NCBI GenBank assembly: GCA_902803035.1
Contig: CADCON010000173.1
Span: forward strand, 1 to 6,733
Origin: an uncultured Ruminococcus sp.
GTDB lineage: Bacteria; Bacillota; Clostridia; Oscillospirales; Acutalibacteraceae
Direction of reading: 5' to 3'
DNA: 6,733 bases
The notes under the pieces are model-generated. The model saw only the letters and a program-made list of their open reading frames with translations, was not told the DNA's origin and did not search any database. A program made the position numbers and the translations under genes. Shown here one piece after another: positions 1 through 5,155 of this stretch (position 1 is its first letter; the number at the start of each line of letters is the position of its first letter).

Positions 1-79
1 CTGAAATCCGGCGACGGGATCCTGTTGTCATTTCGGTTCGCACCATCGCGCGCCGGGAAAGGATCATGAAAAAACGGAA

Positions 80-108
80 TTGACTTTCCCCCGGCTTTCG
101 GATATAAT
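80..108 (+). promoter_or_regulatory. Sigma-A-type promoter of the lipoprotein gene
   Basis: TTGACT at 80-85 and TATAAT at 103-108 are separated by exactly 17 bp, which is close to the housekeeping consensus. Transcription should begin near 115, leaving a leader of about 30 nt before the start codon at 144. Bases 1-79 hold no gene I can support. Two frames are open from the window edge and stop at 69 and 83, so the 3' end of an upstream gene could lie here. Confidence 0.8.
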
Positions 109-143
109 GATCCTGACAATCAAAGAAAGCGAGTGACGAATGC

Positions 144-716
144 ATGAAAAGCGGAAAAATCATCGCGGCGGCTCTCCTTCTGGGGCTGACCGCCTGTCTG
201 TTCACCGGATGCGGCGGAAACCAATCTCCAGGCAGCGACACCTCTGACAGCCAGAGCGTCCGGGTCATCAATCCCATGCGGGACATTACGGAAAGCGAAT
301 CCCACAGGCTCTGCCCGCATTCCATGGGCGTTCCCGAGGGTGCGAAGAACGCGGCGTGGAGCGCCATTGAAACCGGTTCTGACGACAAAGCGGGCGCGAT
401 AGTGCAGCTCACCTTTGAAGATGCAATCAATCGCTACACCGCCAGAGCGCAGAAAACGGACAATCCCGAAGCGGACATTTCTGGAATGTATTACGACTGG
501 ACGCACCGCAGCGATATGACGCTGACGAACTGGAAGCGCGTCAAGGGAACCTATTGCCGCTGGGTGGGCGATGCTTCGGGGGACGGGTACGCCGATCTCT
601 GCACATGGTACGACAGTGACACCGGCATTTCCTATTCTCTCAGCGTAACATCGGACGATCTCGACGGCTTTGACCTGCAGGCAATCGTCGAAAGTCTGTA
701 CGCGCCGGAGAAATAA
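144..716 (+). CDS. Small secreted lipoprotein of unknown function
   Basis: The 190-residue product begins with a lipoprotein signal peptide: basic start (MKSGK), hydrophobic stretch at about residues 6-20, and lipobox F-T-G-C with the lipidated cysteine at 23. It should be anchored on the outer face of the membrane. A Gly/Ser/Asp-rich linker (24-38) leads to a globular region. Visible features there are an NPM motif (43-45), VPEGA (63-67), YTAR (98-101), DISGMYYDW (111-119) and a beta-rich end with YDSDTGISYSLS (156-167). The pattern recalls small DUF4367-like lipoproteins of Firmicutes, but I recognise it only loosely and assign no function. Three further cysteines (57, 138, 153) might form disulfides. 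The ribosome binding site is weak; the ATG at 144 is chosen because the signal peptide starts there. The gene has its own promoter and terminator. Confidence 0.85.
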   Translation: MKSGKIIAAALLLGLTACLFTGCGGNQSPGSDTSDSQSVRVINPMRDITESESHRLCPHSMGVPEGAKNAAWSAIETGSDDKAGAIVQLTFEDAINRYTARAQKTDNPEADISGMYYDWTHRSDMTLTNWKRVKGTYCRWVGDASGDGYADLCTWYDSDTGISYSLSVTSDDLDGFDLQAIVESLYAPEK

Positions 717-750
717 CACCTTTTCCAAAAGAAACAGACGGCAAAAAAAA

Positions 751-802
751 CTGTGCGGTTTTCTCCGGAGGAATTCCTCCGCCATCACCGCACAGGATTT
801 TT
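751..802. terminator. Bidirectional intrinsic terminator after the lipoprotein gene
   Basis: Perfect 9-bp arms CTGTGCGGT (751-759) and ACCGCACAG (787-795) enclose a 16-bp palindrome CGGAGGAATTCCTCCG (766-781), giving a long two-part stem. A T-run (798-802) follows on the plus strand. Eight A residues (743-750) precede it, so the hairpin could also stop minus-strand transcription. It lies 34 nt past the stop codon of the lipoprotein gene. Confidence 0.85.
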
Positions 803-831
803 CATTCCGCCGGGAACGCTGTCACGGAAAC

Positions 832-873
832 GCGCGGACAGCCGGGCGAAGGAATCCTTCCGGCTGTCCGCGC
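832..873. repeat. Perfect 14-bp inverted repeat upstream of the cysK promoter
   Basis: Arms GCGCGGACAGCCGG (832-845) and CCGGCTGTCCGCGC (860-873) are exact reverse complements separated by 14 nt. The spacer itself holds AAGG/CCTT (849-852, 856-859), which would extend the hairpin. It ends 8 bp before the -35 of the cysK promoter and has no T-run, so it does not look like a terminator. It could be an operator for a regulator of cysteine synthesis, or a hairpin that protects or processes an RNA end. The position and symmetry are seen; the role is inferred. Confidence 0.6.
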
Positions 874-881
874 CGAAACAG

Positions 882-910
882 TTGACATTCTCGGACAGAG
901 CGTATATACT
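882..910 (+). promoter_or_regulatory. Sigma-A-type promoter of cysK
   Basis: A perfect TTGACA (882-887) and TATACT (905-910) are spaced 17 bp apart. Transcription should start near 917, giving a leader of about 80 nt before cysK. Confidence 0.85.
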
Positions 911-931
911 ACAATATCGAAGAACCAAAAC

Positions 932-968
932 CAACCGCGGCATATTATGAGATAGACGGACGCGGTTG
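932..968 (+). promoter_or_regulatory. Possible leader hairpin of cysK
   Basis: CAACCGCG (932-939) and CGCGGTTG (961-968) are perfect 8-bp complements around a 21-nt loop inside the predicted 5' untranslated region. No T-run follows, and the ribosome binding site (AAAGGGG, 981-987) lies outside the stem. The leader is too short for a T-box and I recognise no known riboswitch. It could affect mRNA stability, or simply be chance pairing in GC-rich DNA. Confidence 0.35.
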
Positions 969-996
969 TCCTCGAAACTGAAAGGGGAAACAAAAA

Positions 997-1899
997 ATGT
1001 ATTATACCAACGTATTGGATCTGATCGGCAATACGCCGCTGATCAGTCTGGAACAGACCACAGGGCTTCAGATTTACGCCAAGGCGGAATTCCTGAATCC
1101 CGGCGGCAGCATCAAGGACCGCATTGCCCTTGCCATGATCGAGGCGGCGGAGAAGGAAGGGCGTCTGAAGCCCGGCATGACCATCATTGAGCCTACCTCC
1201 GGCAATACCGGCATCGGGCTGGCTCTTTGCGGGGTGCGGAAGGGCTACCGCGTCATCATCGTCATGCCGGAAAACATGAGCGAGGAACGCAAGAAGATCA
1301 TCCGCGCGCTGGGCGCGGAGCTGGTGCTCACCGACCCGGAACTGAGCATCGGCGGCTCGGTGGAGAAGGCATTGGAAATCGCCGCCAGCTCTCCGGAATA
1401 CTTCGTGCCGCAGCAATTCCAGAATCCCGCCAATCCGCAGATGCACTACCGCACGACAGCGGTTGAGCTGACGGAACAGCTCGGAAAGAAAATCGACGTG
1501 TATGTTTCGGGCATCGGAAGCGGCGGGACGCTGCAGGGCGTGGCGCAATACCTGCTGGAAAAGAATCCGGACTGCAAGATCGTGGCGGTGGAGCCGCAGA
1601 ATGTTTCCGCCCTTCTGGGAGATGAACCGGGACTGCACCAGATTCAGGGAATCGGGGACGGCTTCATTCCCGACATTCTTGACACCTCGATCATCACGGA
1701 TATCATCGAGGTGTCGGATGACGACGCAATCAACACCGCGCGCGAACTGGCGAAGGTGCAGGGGCTGCTGGTCGGCACGTCTTCCGGCGCGAACGTATGG
1801 GCGGCCAAGAAAATCGCCCGGAAATACGGCGAGGATAAGGTCATTGCCACCATACTGGCAGACCGCGCGGAAAGATACTTCAGCACCGCGCTGATCTGA
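997..1899 (+). CDS. cysK: Cysteine synthase (O-acetylserine sulfhydrylase)
   Basis: This cytoplasmic, PLP-dependent enzyme of fold type II makes L-cysteine from O-acetyl-L-serine and sulfide, the last step of sulfur assimilation. At 300 residues it is close to the usual family length. Visible landmarks in order are IGNTPL (10-15), NPGGSIKDR (34-42) with the PLP-binding lysine at 40, PTSGNTG (66-72) for the substrate carboxylate, the phosphate loop GSGGT (174-178), QGIGDGFIP (217-225) and GTSSGA (260-265). The ending A-D-R-A-E-R-Y (288-294) differs from the P-S-S-G-E-R-Y form of enteric CysK, so arginine 290 sits where the cofactor-contacting serine is expected. The ATG at 997 follows AAAGGGG by 9 nt. 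The gene is monocistronic with its own promoter; no serine acetyltransferase gene lies in the window. A cystathionine beta-synthase-like role is less likely, given the length and lack of extra domains. Confidence 0.95.
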   Translation: MYYTNVLDLIGNTPLISLEQTTGLQIYAKAEFLNPGGSIKDRIALAMIEAAEKEGRLKPGMTIIEPTSGNTGIGLALCGVRKGYRVIIVMPENMSEERKKIIRALGAELVLTDPELSIGGSVEKALEIAASSPEYFVPQQFQNPANPQMHYRTTAVELTEQLGKKIDVYVSGIGSGGTLQGVAQYLLEKNPDCKIVAVEPQNVSALLGDEPGLHQIQGIGDGFIPDILDTSIITDIIEVSDDDAINTARELAKVQGLLVGTSSGANVWAAKKIARKYGEDKVIATILADRAERYFSTALI

Positions 1900-1934
1900 A
1901 TGCCCGCGTTTTCCGCCCTCCGCGCCGCCGGTGG

Positions 1935-3347
1935 TCACCTTTCAAACAGCCTGAGCAGGAAGGACTTCCACCGGCCGGAATACGGGTGCTCGCGCAGCGG
2001 CAGATTCCAATGCGTTCTGCCCTCCAGCACCGTCTGCGGATGGGTGAATTCCCTGAATCCCCATTCTCCGTGGTAGGCGCCCATGCCGGAATGCCCCGTG
2101 CCGTTGAAGGGAACGCCCTTCACCATGATGTGAATGCACACCTCATTGATACAGCCTCCGCCGTACTGCTGTGAAGACATGACCTTCCGCGCCCATTTCA
2201 GATCGGACGTAAACACATACATTGCCAGAGGGTGCTCACGCCCGGCGATGATTCCGAGAAGCCTGTCAATCCCGTCGTCCTCATAGGGCACGACAGGCAG
2301 AATCGGGCAGAACAGCTCGCGCTGAACGACGTCCTCATTCTCGTTCACCGGATAGAGAATCGTCGGGGCAAAACGGCGGGTCTCCCTGTTTCCCGTGCCG
2401 CCGAATACCACCCGGTCGCTGTATGCCTCCGTGATGCCGACGCATTTCTCATATACCGCGTCGGTAATCAGCCACGGATATTCGGGGTTTTCCTCTGCCC
2501 TCTCCCCTATCTGCCGGATGAATTCATTTTTCAGCTCGGCCAGAAACGCGTCGGCGACCTCGCTTGCCACAGCTATCTGATTGATATTAATGCAGATCTG
2601 GCCGGCGTTGCACAGCTTGATAAAGGCAATCTTGCGGGCGGCGTCCCTGAGATCCGCGTCCTTGCGGACAATTGCCCAATTGCCGGTTTCGCCGCCAAGC
2701 TCCAGCGCGACGGACGTCAGATGCTGTGACGCTGCCGCCAGAACGTGCTTTGCGACGGCGGGCGATCCGGTATAGAAAATCTTGTCGAACCTTCCGGCAA
2801 GACACCAATCAGCCACATCATGGCCGCCCTCGATCAGCGTCACGTATTCGCCGGGAAATATTCCGGAAATGAGGGTATGCAGCGCGCGCGAAGTCGCCGC
2901 CGATTTGGAGCTGGTCTTGATAACCGCCGTGTTGCCGCCGCTGATGCTCGCGGCAAGCACCCCCAGCGTCAGCAGCACCGGGAAATTGAAGGGGCTGATG
3001 AGAAGCGAAACGCCATAGGGCATTTTATAGACGGTTGTCCGCGTGCTGGGAAAGCACATCAGGCCGCTGAAATGCTTCTCCGGTCTTGCCCATTTTTTCA
3101 GGCTGTGCAGAATCTCGTCAATTTCAGCAATCACCGGGCCGATATCGCAGAGATACGACTCGAACCGACTCTTTCCGAGATCCTCATAAAGCGCGTTTTC
3201 CAGCTTTTCCCGGTTGTCAATCACCGCCTGCCGGAGCTTCCTGAGCTGAGCGATCCGCCATCTGACGTCGAGCGTTTTTCCCGTGCGGAAAAAGCTTCTC
3301 TGCTCCGCAATGATTGCATTGATCTTTTCCTGCGTGTATTTCTCCAT
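1935..3347 (-). CDS. Class-3-like NAD(P)-dependent aldehyde dehydrogenase
   Basis: The product oxidises an aldehyde to the acid with NAD(P); the substrate cannot be read from sequence. From the start at 3347 it has 470 residues. The ALDH core is complete: PFN with asparagine 121, lysine 144, the nucleotide-binding YTGS (192-195), general-base glutamate 216 in ELGG, and catalytic cysteine 252 in NAGQIC. The C-terminal pattern SGMGAYHGEW (420-429) and the ending resemble class 3 (fatty/aromatic aldehyde) enzymes, without a membrane tail. Several near-invariant positions differ: K-T-S instead of K-P-S (144-146), GGETG instead of GGKSP (218-222), E-L-F-C-P instead of E-x-F-G-P (344-348), and PFNG instead of PFGG (413-416). 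The start at 3347 follows GAGAGG by 7 nt. An ATG directly before it (3350) and one at 3374 are alternatives. The gene converges on cysK with a 35-bp gap and no terminator between them. Confidence 0.9.
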   Translation of the reverse strand: MEKYTQEKINAIIAEQRSFFRTGKTLDVRWRIAQLRKLRQAVIDNREKLENALYEDLGKSRFESYLCDIGPVIAEIDEILHSLKKWARPEKHFSGLMCFPSTRTTVYKMPYGVSLLISPFNFPVLLTLGVLAASISGGNTAVIKTSSKSAATSRALHTLISGIFPGEYVTLIEGGHDVADWCLAGRFDKIFYTGSPAVAKHVLAAASQHLTSVALELGGETGNWAIVRKDADLRDAARKIAFIKLCNAGQICININQIAVASEVADAFLAELKNEFIRQIGERAEENPEYPWLITDAVYEKCVGITEAYSDRVVFGGTGNRETRRFAPTILYPVNENEDVVQRELFCPILPVVPYEDDGIDRLLGIIAGREHPLAMYVFTSDLKWARKVMSSQQYGGGCINEVCIHIMVKGVPFNGTGHSGMGAYHGEWGFREFTHPQTVLEGRTHWNLPLREHPYSGRWKSFLLRLFER

Positions 3348-3372
3348 CATACGTCCTCTCTTATCTTTCGCC

Positions 3373-3394
3373 ATTCCGTCCTGCGGAATTCCGC
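3373..3394 (-). promoter_or_regulatory. Mutually exclusive hairpins next to the aldehyde dehydrogenase start
   Basis: A 12-bp palindrome GCGGAATTCCGC occupies 3383-3394. Its CGGAAT segment (3384-3389) can pair instead with ATTCCG at 3373-3378. The two pairings share bases, so only one can form at a time. Both lie in the transcript leader, some 25-45 nt upstream of the chosen start codon, and cover the alternative ATG at 3374. This could tune translation, but it is an inference from pairing alone. Confidence 0.35.
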
Positions 3395-3400
3395 TTCATG

Positions 3401-3422
3401 AGCCGCTCCGGGCGGCTTTTTT
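3401..3422 (+). terminator. Plus-strand terminator-like hairpin within the dehydrogenase leader
   Basis: AGCCGC (3401-3406) and GCGGCT (3412-3417) form a compact 6-bp GC-rich stem with a 5-nt loop. It runs straight into six T residues (3417-3422) on the plus strand, the classic form of an intrinsic terminator. No plus-strand gene ends just upstream; the nearest is cysK at 1899, which lacks its own terminator. On the minus strand the same hairpin lies in the dehydrogenase leader and has no T-run. Nearby GCCCGATGGGC (3426-3436) forms another small stem. GGGCGGC (3410-3416) can also pair with GCTGCCC (3423-3429) on the plus strand, with one wobble, competing with both. Confidence 0.5.
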
Positions 3423-3446
3423 GCTGCCCGATGGGCTAGTCCTCTG

Positions 3447-3481
3447 ATACGAATTGTCTGTTCCCGATCGACAATTAGTAT
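3447..3481 (-). promoter_or_regulatory. First leader hairpin of the dehydrogenase transcript
   Basis: AATTGTC (3452-3458) and GACAATT (3470-3476) are perfect complements around an 11-nt loop. The stem extends past one mismatch by ATAC/GTAT (3447-3450, 3478-3481). It would form at the very 5' end of the minus-strand transcript, right after the predicted start near 3482. It may be a 5' stabilising stem, the first helix of a regulatory leader, or a DNA operator immediately downstream of the -10. Confidence 0.45.
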
Positions 3482-3488
3482 TCCCTTT

Positions 3489-3517
3489 ATTATACCGCTT
3501 CCCGTCTGTTTTGGCAA
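3489..3517 (-). promoter_or_regulatory. Sigma-A-type promoter of the aldehyde dehydrogenase gene
   Basis: On the minus strand TTGCCA (3517-3512) and a perfect TATAAT (3494-3489) are 17 bp apart. Transcription should begin near 3482, giving a leader of roughly 135 nt, which is long for a metabolic gene. The -35 and the spacer lie within a perfect inverted repeat (3501-3540). Confidence 0.75.
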
Positions 3518-3540
3518 GAATAAAAGGCAAAACAGACGGG
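3501..3540. repeat. Perfect 13-bp inverted repeat over the dehydrogenase -35
   Basis: CCCGTCTGTTTTG (3501-3513) and CAAAACAGACGGG (3528-3540) are exact reverse complements separated by 14 nt. Relative to the predicted start at 3482 the element spans about -20 to -58 and covers the -35 hexamer, an ideal place for a repressor or activator dimer. It could equally fold in RNA if upstream transcripts read into it, but no T-run follows. An operator is the more natural reading. Confidence 0.6.
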
Positions 3541-3551
3541 AGAATCATTTC

Positions 3552-3593
3552 CTGAAAGGCAAAACGCCTGTTTCAGCGCGCTATACACGCGCT
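3552..3593. repeat. Two small adjoining inverted repeats
   Basis: CTGAAA-GGC (3552-3560) pairs with GCC (3566-3568) and TTTCAG (3571-3576), with a 2-nt bulge. AGCGCG (3575-3580) pairs with CGCGCT (3588-3593) around a 7-nt loop. The two stems overlap by two bases, so they compete. They lie between the GNAT operon terminator and the dehydrogenase promoter, in a stretch where I see no gene. I assign no role. Confidence 0.35.
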
Positions 3594-3624
3594 TCCGGCA
3601 GAAAGTATCCGCTTTTATGGCAGC

Positions 3625-3678
3625 AAAAAAAGAACAGGCGGAAGCAAACGGCCGTTGGGCGCGTCTTCCGCCTGTTTT
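3625..3678 (-). terminator. Intrinsic terminator of the flavoprotein-GNAT operon
   Basis: AACAGGCGGAAG (3633-3644) and CTTCCGCCTGTT (3665-3676) form a perfect 12-bp stem. On the minus strand it is followed by TTCTTTTTTT (3634-3625), a strong U-tract. The 20-nt loop holds a 10-bp palindrome AACGGCCGTT (3647-3656). Four T residues on the plus-strand side (3675-3678) make weak bidirectional activity possible. It lies about 65 nt beyond the GNAT stop codon. Confidence 0.85.
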
Positions 3679-3741
3679 CATTAGTACTTCCGCAATCATT
3701 GTGATTCCGGGAAGCATTCCATCCATACCAGCGGGAAACCG

Positions 3742-4377
3742 TCAGAAAAGCTGTCCCGGCAGCTTTTTCCCTTCCTTGGGCGGGAACTGCGCGTCAAACG
3801 CCTCGAATGCCTCCGGCTCCCGTTCCGCGGTAAAATACCCTTCCGGCGGCGCGTATTCTCCGGTGACGCCGTCGAGATATCCCGGCAGCAGCTCCCGGCA
3901 GAGGAAGAAGGACGCGTCCGCGCCCTCCGGAAGCCCGTGATAGCGAATGCCGTATTCACTGGCATAGGTGAAGCCGCTCTTGCCGTAGAAATGGATATTC
4001 CCCTCGAAGCAGAGCGCGCCGCAGCCGAGCGCGGCCGCCTGTTCCACGGAATAATCGAGCAGCTTCTTGCCGTAGCCCTGCCGCTTGTATGCCGGGGCAA
4101 TGCAGATCGGCCCCATGGTCATAATCGGAATGTTCCTGCCGTCGTCCGCTCTGATGAACGCGCGCATGAACATATTCTGCCCGATGATGATGCCGTCCTT
4201 TTCCATGACGAAATCCAGCTCCGGCACGAACGCCGGATCGTCGCGCAGCACGTGAAGCACATAATGCTCCAGACAGCCCGGACGGTAGACGTTCCAGAAG
4301 GATTCCCGGACGAGGTTTTCGACCTCCCGGTGATCCTCCTTTCTTTCCGGACGGATGATATATGACGGCTGACTCAT
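3742..4377 (-). CDS. GNAT family N-acetyltransferase (YhbS-like)
   Basis: The 211-residue cytoplasmic protein has the Gcn5-related acetyltransferase fold, which moves an acetyl group from acetyl-CoA to an amine; the substrate is not predictable. After an N-terminal IIRPERKEDH (7-16) come a beta strand at 62-69 (GIIIGQNM) and beta4 MGPICIAP (88-95). The CoA pyrophosphate loop K-R-Q-G-Y-G (98-103) follows, then helix KKLLDYSVEQAAALG (104-118). GNIHFYGKSGF (126-136) is the usual N-x-x-F-Y-x-x-x-G-F signature. About 65 extra C-terminal residues (147-211) are typical of the YhbS-type subgroup as I know it. The ATG overlaps the stop of the upstream flavoprotein gene (ATGA), and GGGAGG lies 6 nt before it, so the two should be translationally coupled. 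A protein or small-molecule target linked to the flavoprotein is an inference from the operon. Confidence 0.9.
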   Translation of the reverse strand: MSQPSYIIRPERKEDHREVENLVRESFWNVYRPGCLEHYVLHVLRDDPAFVPELDFVMEKDGIIIGQNMFMRAFIRADDGRNIPIMTMGPICIAPAYKRQGYGKKLLDYSVEQAAALGCGALCFEGNIHFYGKSGFTYASEYGIRYHGLPEGADASFFLCRELLPGYLDGVTGEYAPPEGYFTAEREPEAFEAFDAQFPPKEGKKLPGQLF

Positions 4378-5069
4378 GATGCACCTCCCGCGTTTCCGTT
4401 GACAATTGAAGCGTACACCTCTTCGGGAATCATCGGCGAACCGATTTCCGCCAGCAGCGCGTCTTCAATGCCGCCTGTCGCGGCGTACTGCCTGCCGGCC
4501 CTTCGCACCAGCTCCAGACGGGGGCCGGTAACCCCGGCGGCCTCCGGAGCCGCGAACATGGGCGTTTCCGGAATGGTCAGAATGGTCTTGTCCCCGCGGA
4601 ACAACTGCCGGAACTGCGCGACGGCAGGCTCAAAATTGTGCGCGCTGTTGGGGAATCCGCAGCCGCAGATCATCATAAACCGCAGGCGGCTGACGTCCGC
4701 CTGTCCGATATGTTCATACCTGTCCCCCACCCTGCGCATGGCCATGGACGACAGCGGGAGCGTGCGGTCAATCATCGCCTTGAGCGGAGCAGGCATTCCG
4801 TAGCAGTAGAGCGGAAAGCTGAGAAGCAGCAGATCGCTGTCGAGTATTTCCTCCAGAATGCCCTTCATGTCGTCATCGTGGACGCAGGCGCCGCCGTTGA
4901 ACATACAGGAGAAGCAGCCGGTGCAGTATTCCACGTGCTGTTCAATGGCGTGAAGGATTTTAACCTCGTGCGTTCCGGCTTCCTTCATGCCCTCCAGAAA
5001 GGCGCGTGTGACGTGCATGACGTCGCTTGCGTCCTTCTTTGGGCTGCCGTTGAGTACAAGGATTTTCAT
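4374..5069 (-). CDS. Flavodoxin-fold NAD(P)H-dependent oxidoreductase with a compact four-cysteine motif
   Basis: The 231-residue protein begins with a flavodoxin-like first strand and phosphate loop, ILVLNGSPKKD (3-13), for FMN binding. Further family marks are a DDDM acidic patch (65-68), LLLLSFPLYCYGMPAPLK (84-101) with the flavin-contacting PLYCYGMP, and a third strand ending in ICGCGFPN (134-141). Between strands 2 and 3 is C49-x2-C52-x2-C55-x6-C62 (CTGCFSC core), which fits the C-x2-C-x2-C-x4-7-C motif of archaeal iron-sulfur flavoproteins (Isf). It may hold a [4Fe-4S] cluster or redox-active thiols; the sequence cannot decide. The NADPH-dependent FMN reductase family is clear, the substrate is not. 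GGAGG lies 10 nt before the ATG. It is first in a two-gene operon with the GNAT gene and has its own promoter at 5113-5140. Confidence 0.88.
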   Translation of the reverse strand: MKILVLNGSPKKDASDVMHVTRAFLEGMKEAGTHEVKILHAIEQHVEYCTGCFSCMFNGGACVHDDDMKGILEEILDSDLLLLSFPLYCYGMPAPLKAMIDRTLPLSSMAMRRVGDRYEHIGQADVSRLRFMMICGCGFPNSAHNFEPAVAQFRQLFRGDKTILTIPETPMFAAPEAAGVTGPRLELVRRAGRQYAATGGIEDALLAEIGSPMIPEEVYASIVNGNAGGAS

Positions 5070-5112
5070 CTTATGACAACCTCCTTCAGTCCGATCATCT
5101 TTCGCTGATAGT

Positions 5113-5140
5113 ATTATACCATTTTCCCGTAAAAGGTCAA
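5113..5140 (-). promoter_or_regulatory. Promoter of the flavoprotein-GNAT operon
   Basis: On the minus strand TTGACC (5140-5135) and a perfect TATAAT (5118-5113) are spaced 16 bp apart. Transcription should start near 5106, about 37 nt before the flavoprotein start. The -35 is part of the palindrome at 5136-5155. Confidence 0.8.
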
Positions 5141-5155
5141 TAGCATTTTATTGAC
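5136..5155. promoter_or_regulatory. Palindromic operator candidate
   Basis: GTCAATA (5136-5142) and TATTGAC (5149-5155) are perfect complements with a 6-bp spacer, giving 20 bp of dyad symmetry. It covers the -35 of the minus-strand promoter (about -30 to -49) and lies upstream of the divergent plus-strand promoter (about -63 to -82). Size and position suit a dimeric winged-helix regulator (MarR, HxlR or LysR type), but no regulator gene is in the window. Confidence 0.5.

Noticed and set aside
1..83. Possible 3' ends of an upstream gene, with plus-strand frames open from the window edge that stop at 69 and at 83.
   Set aside because: Two different frames are equally plausible, each gives under 30 residues, and neither contains a recognisable motif. 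The sequence outside the window is needed.
61..113. GGATCAT (61-67) and ATGATCC (107-113) flanking the lipoprotein promoter, and GCCGGGAAAG (52-61) against CTTTCCCCCGGC (84-95).
   Set aside because: The 7-bp arms lie 39 bp apart and the second pair needs a 2-base bulge. Matches of this size are expected by chance in about 100 bp of sequence.
733..741. AACAGACGG also occurs within the dehydrogenase inverted repeat near 3531-3539, suggesting a shared binding site.
   Set aside because: It is a single half-site without the dyad, located after a stop codon and not at a promoter. A shared 9-mer is weak evidence.
802..1938. A 378-codon open frame on the minus strand across cysK.
   Set aside because: It is antisense to an unmistakable cysK and also runs through the cysK promoter and the upstream inverted repeat. 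Its translation shows no domain.
2232..3401. Plus-strand open frames of 165 and 218 codons over the aldehyde dehydrogenase gene.
   Set aside because: They are shadows of a gene with intact ALDH catalytic motifs; no ribosome binding site or recognisable product.
3490..3726. A 78-codon minus-strand frame between the GNAT and dehydrogenase genes.
   Set aside because: It spans the operon terminator, the small hairpins and the 13-bp dyad. A frame built across such structures is unlikely to be a gene.
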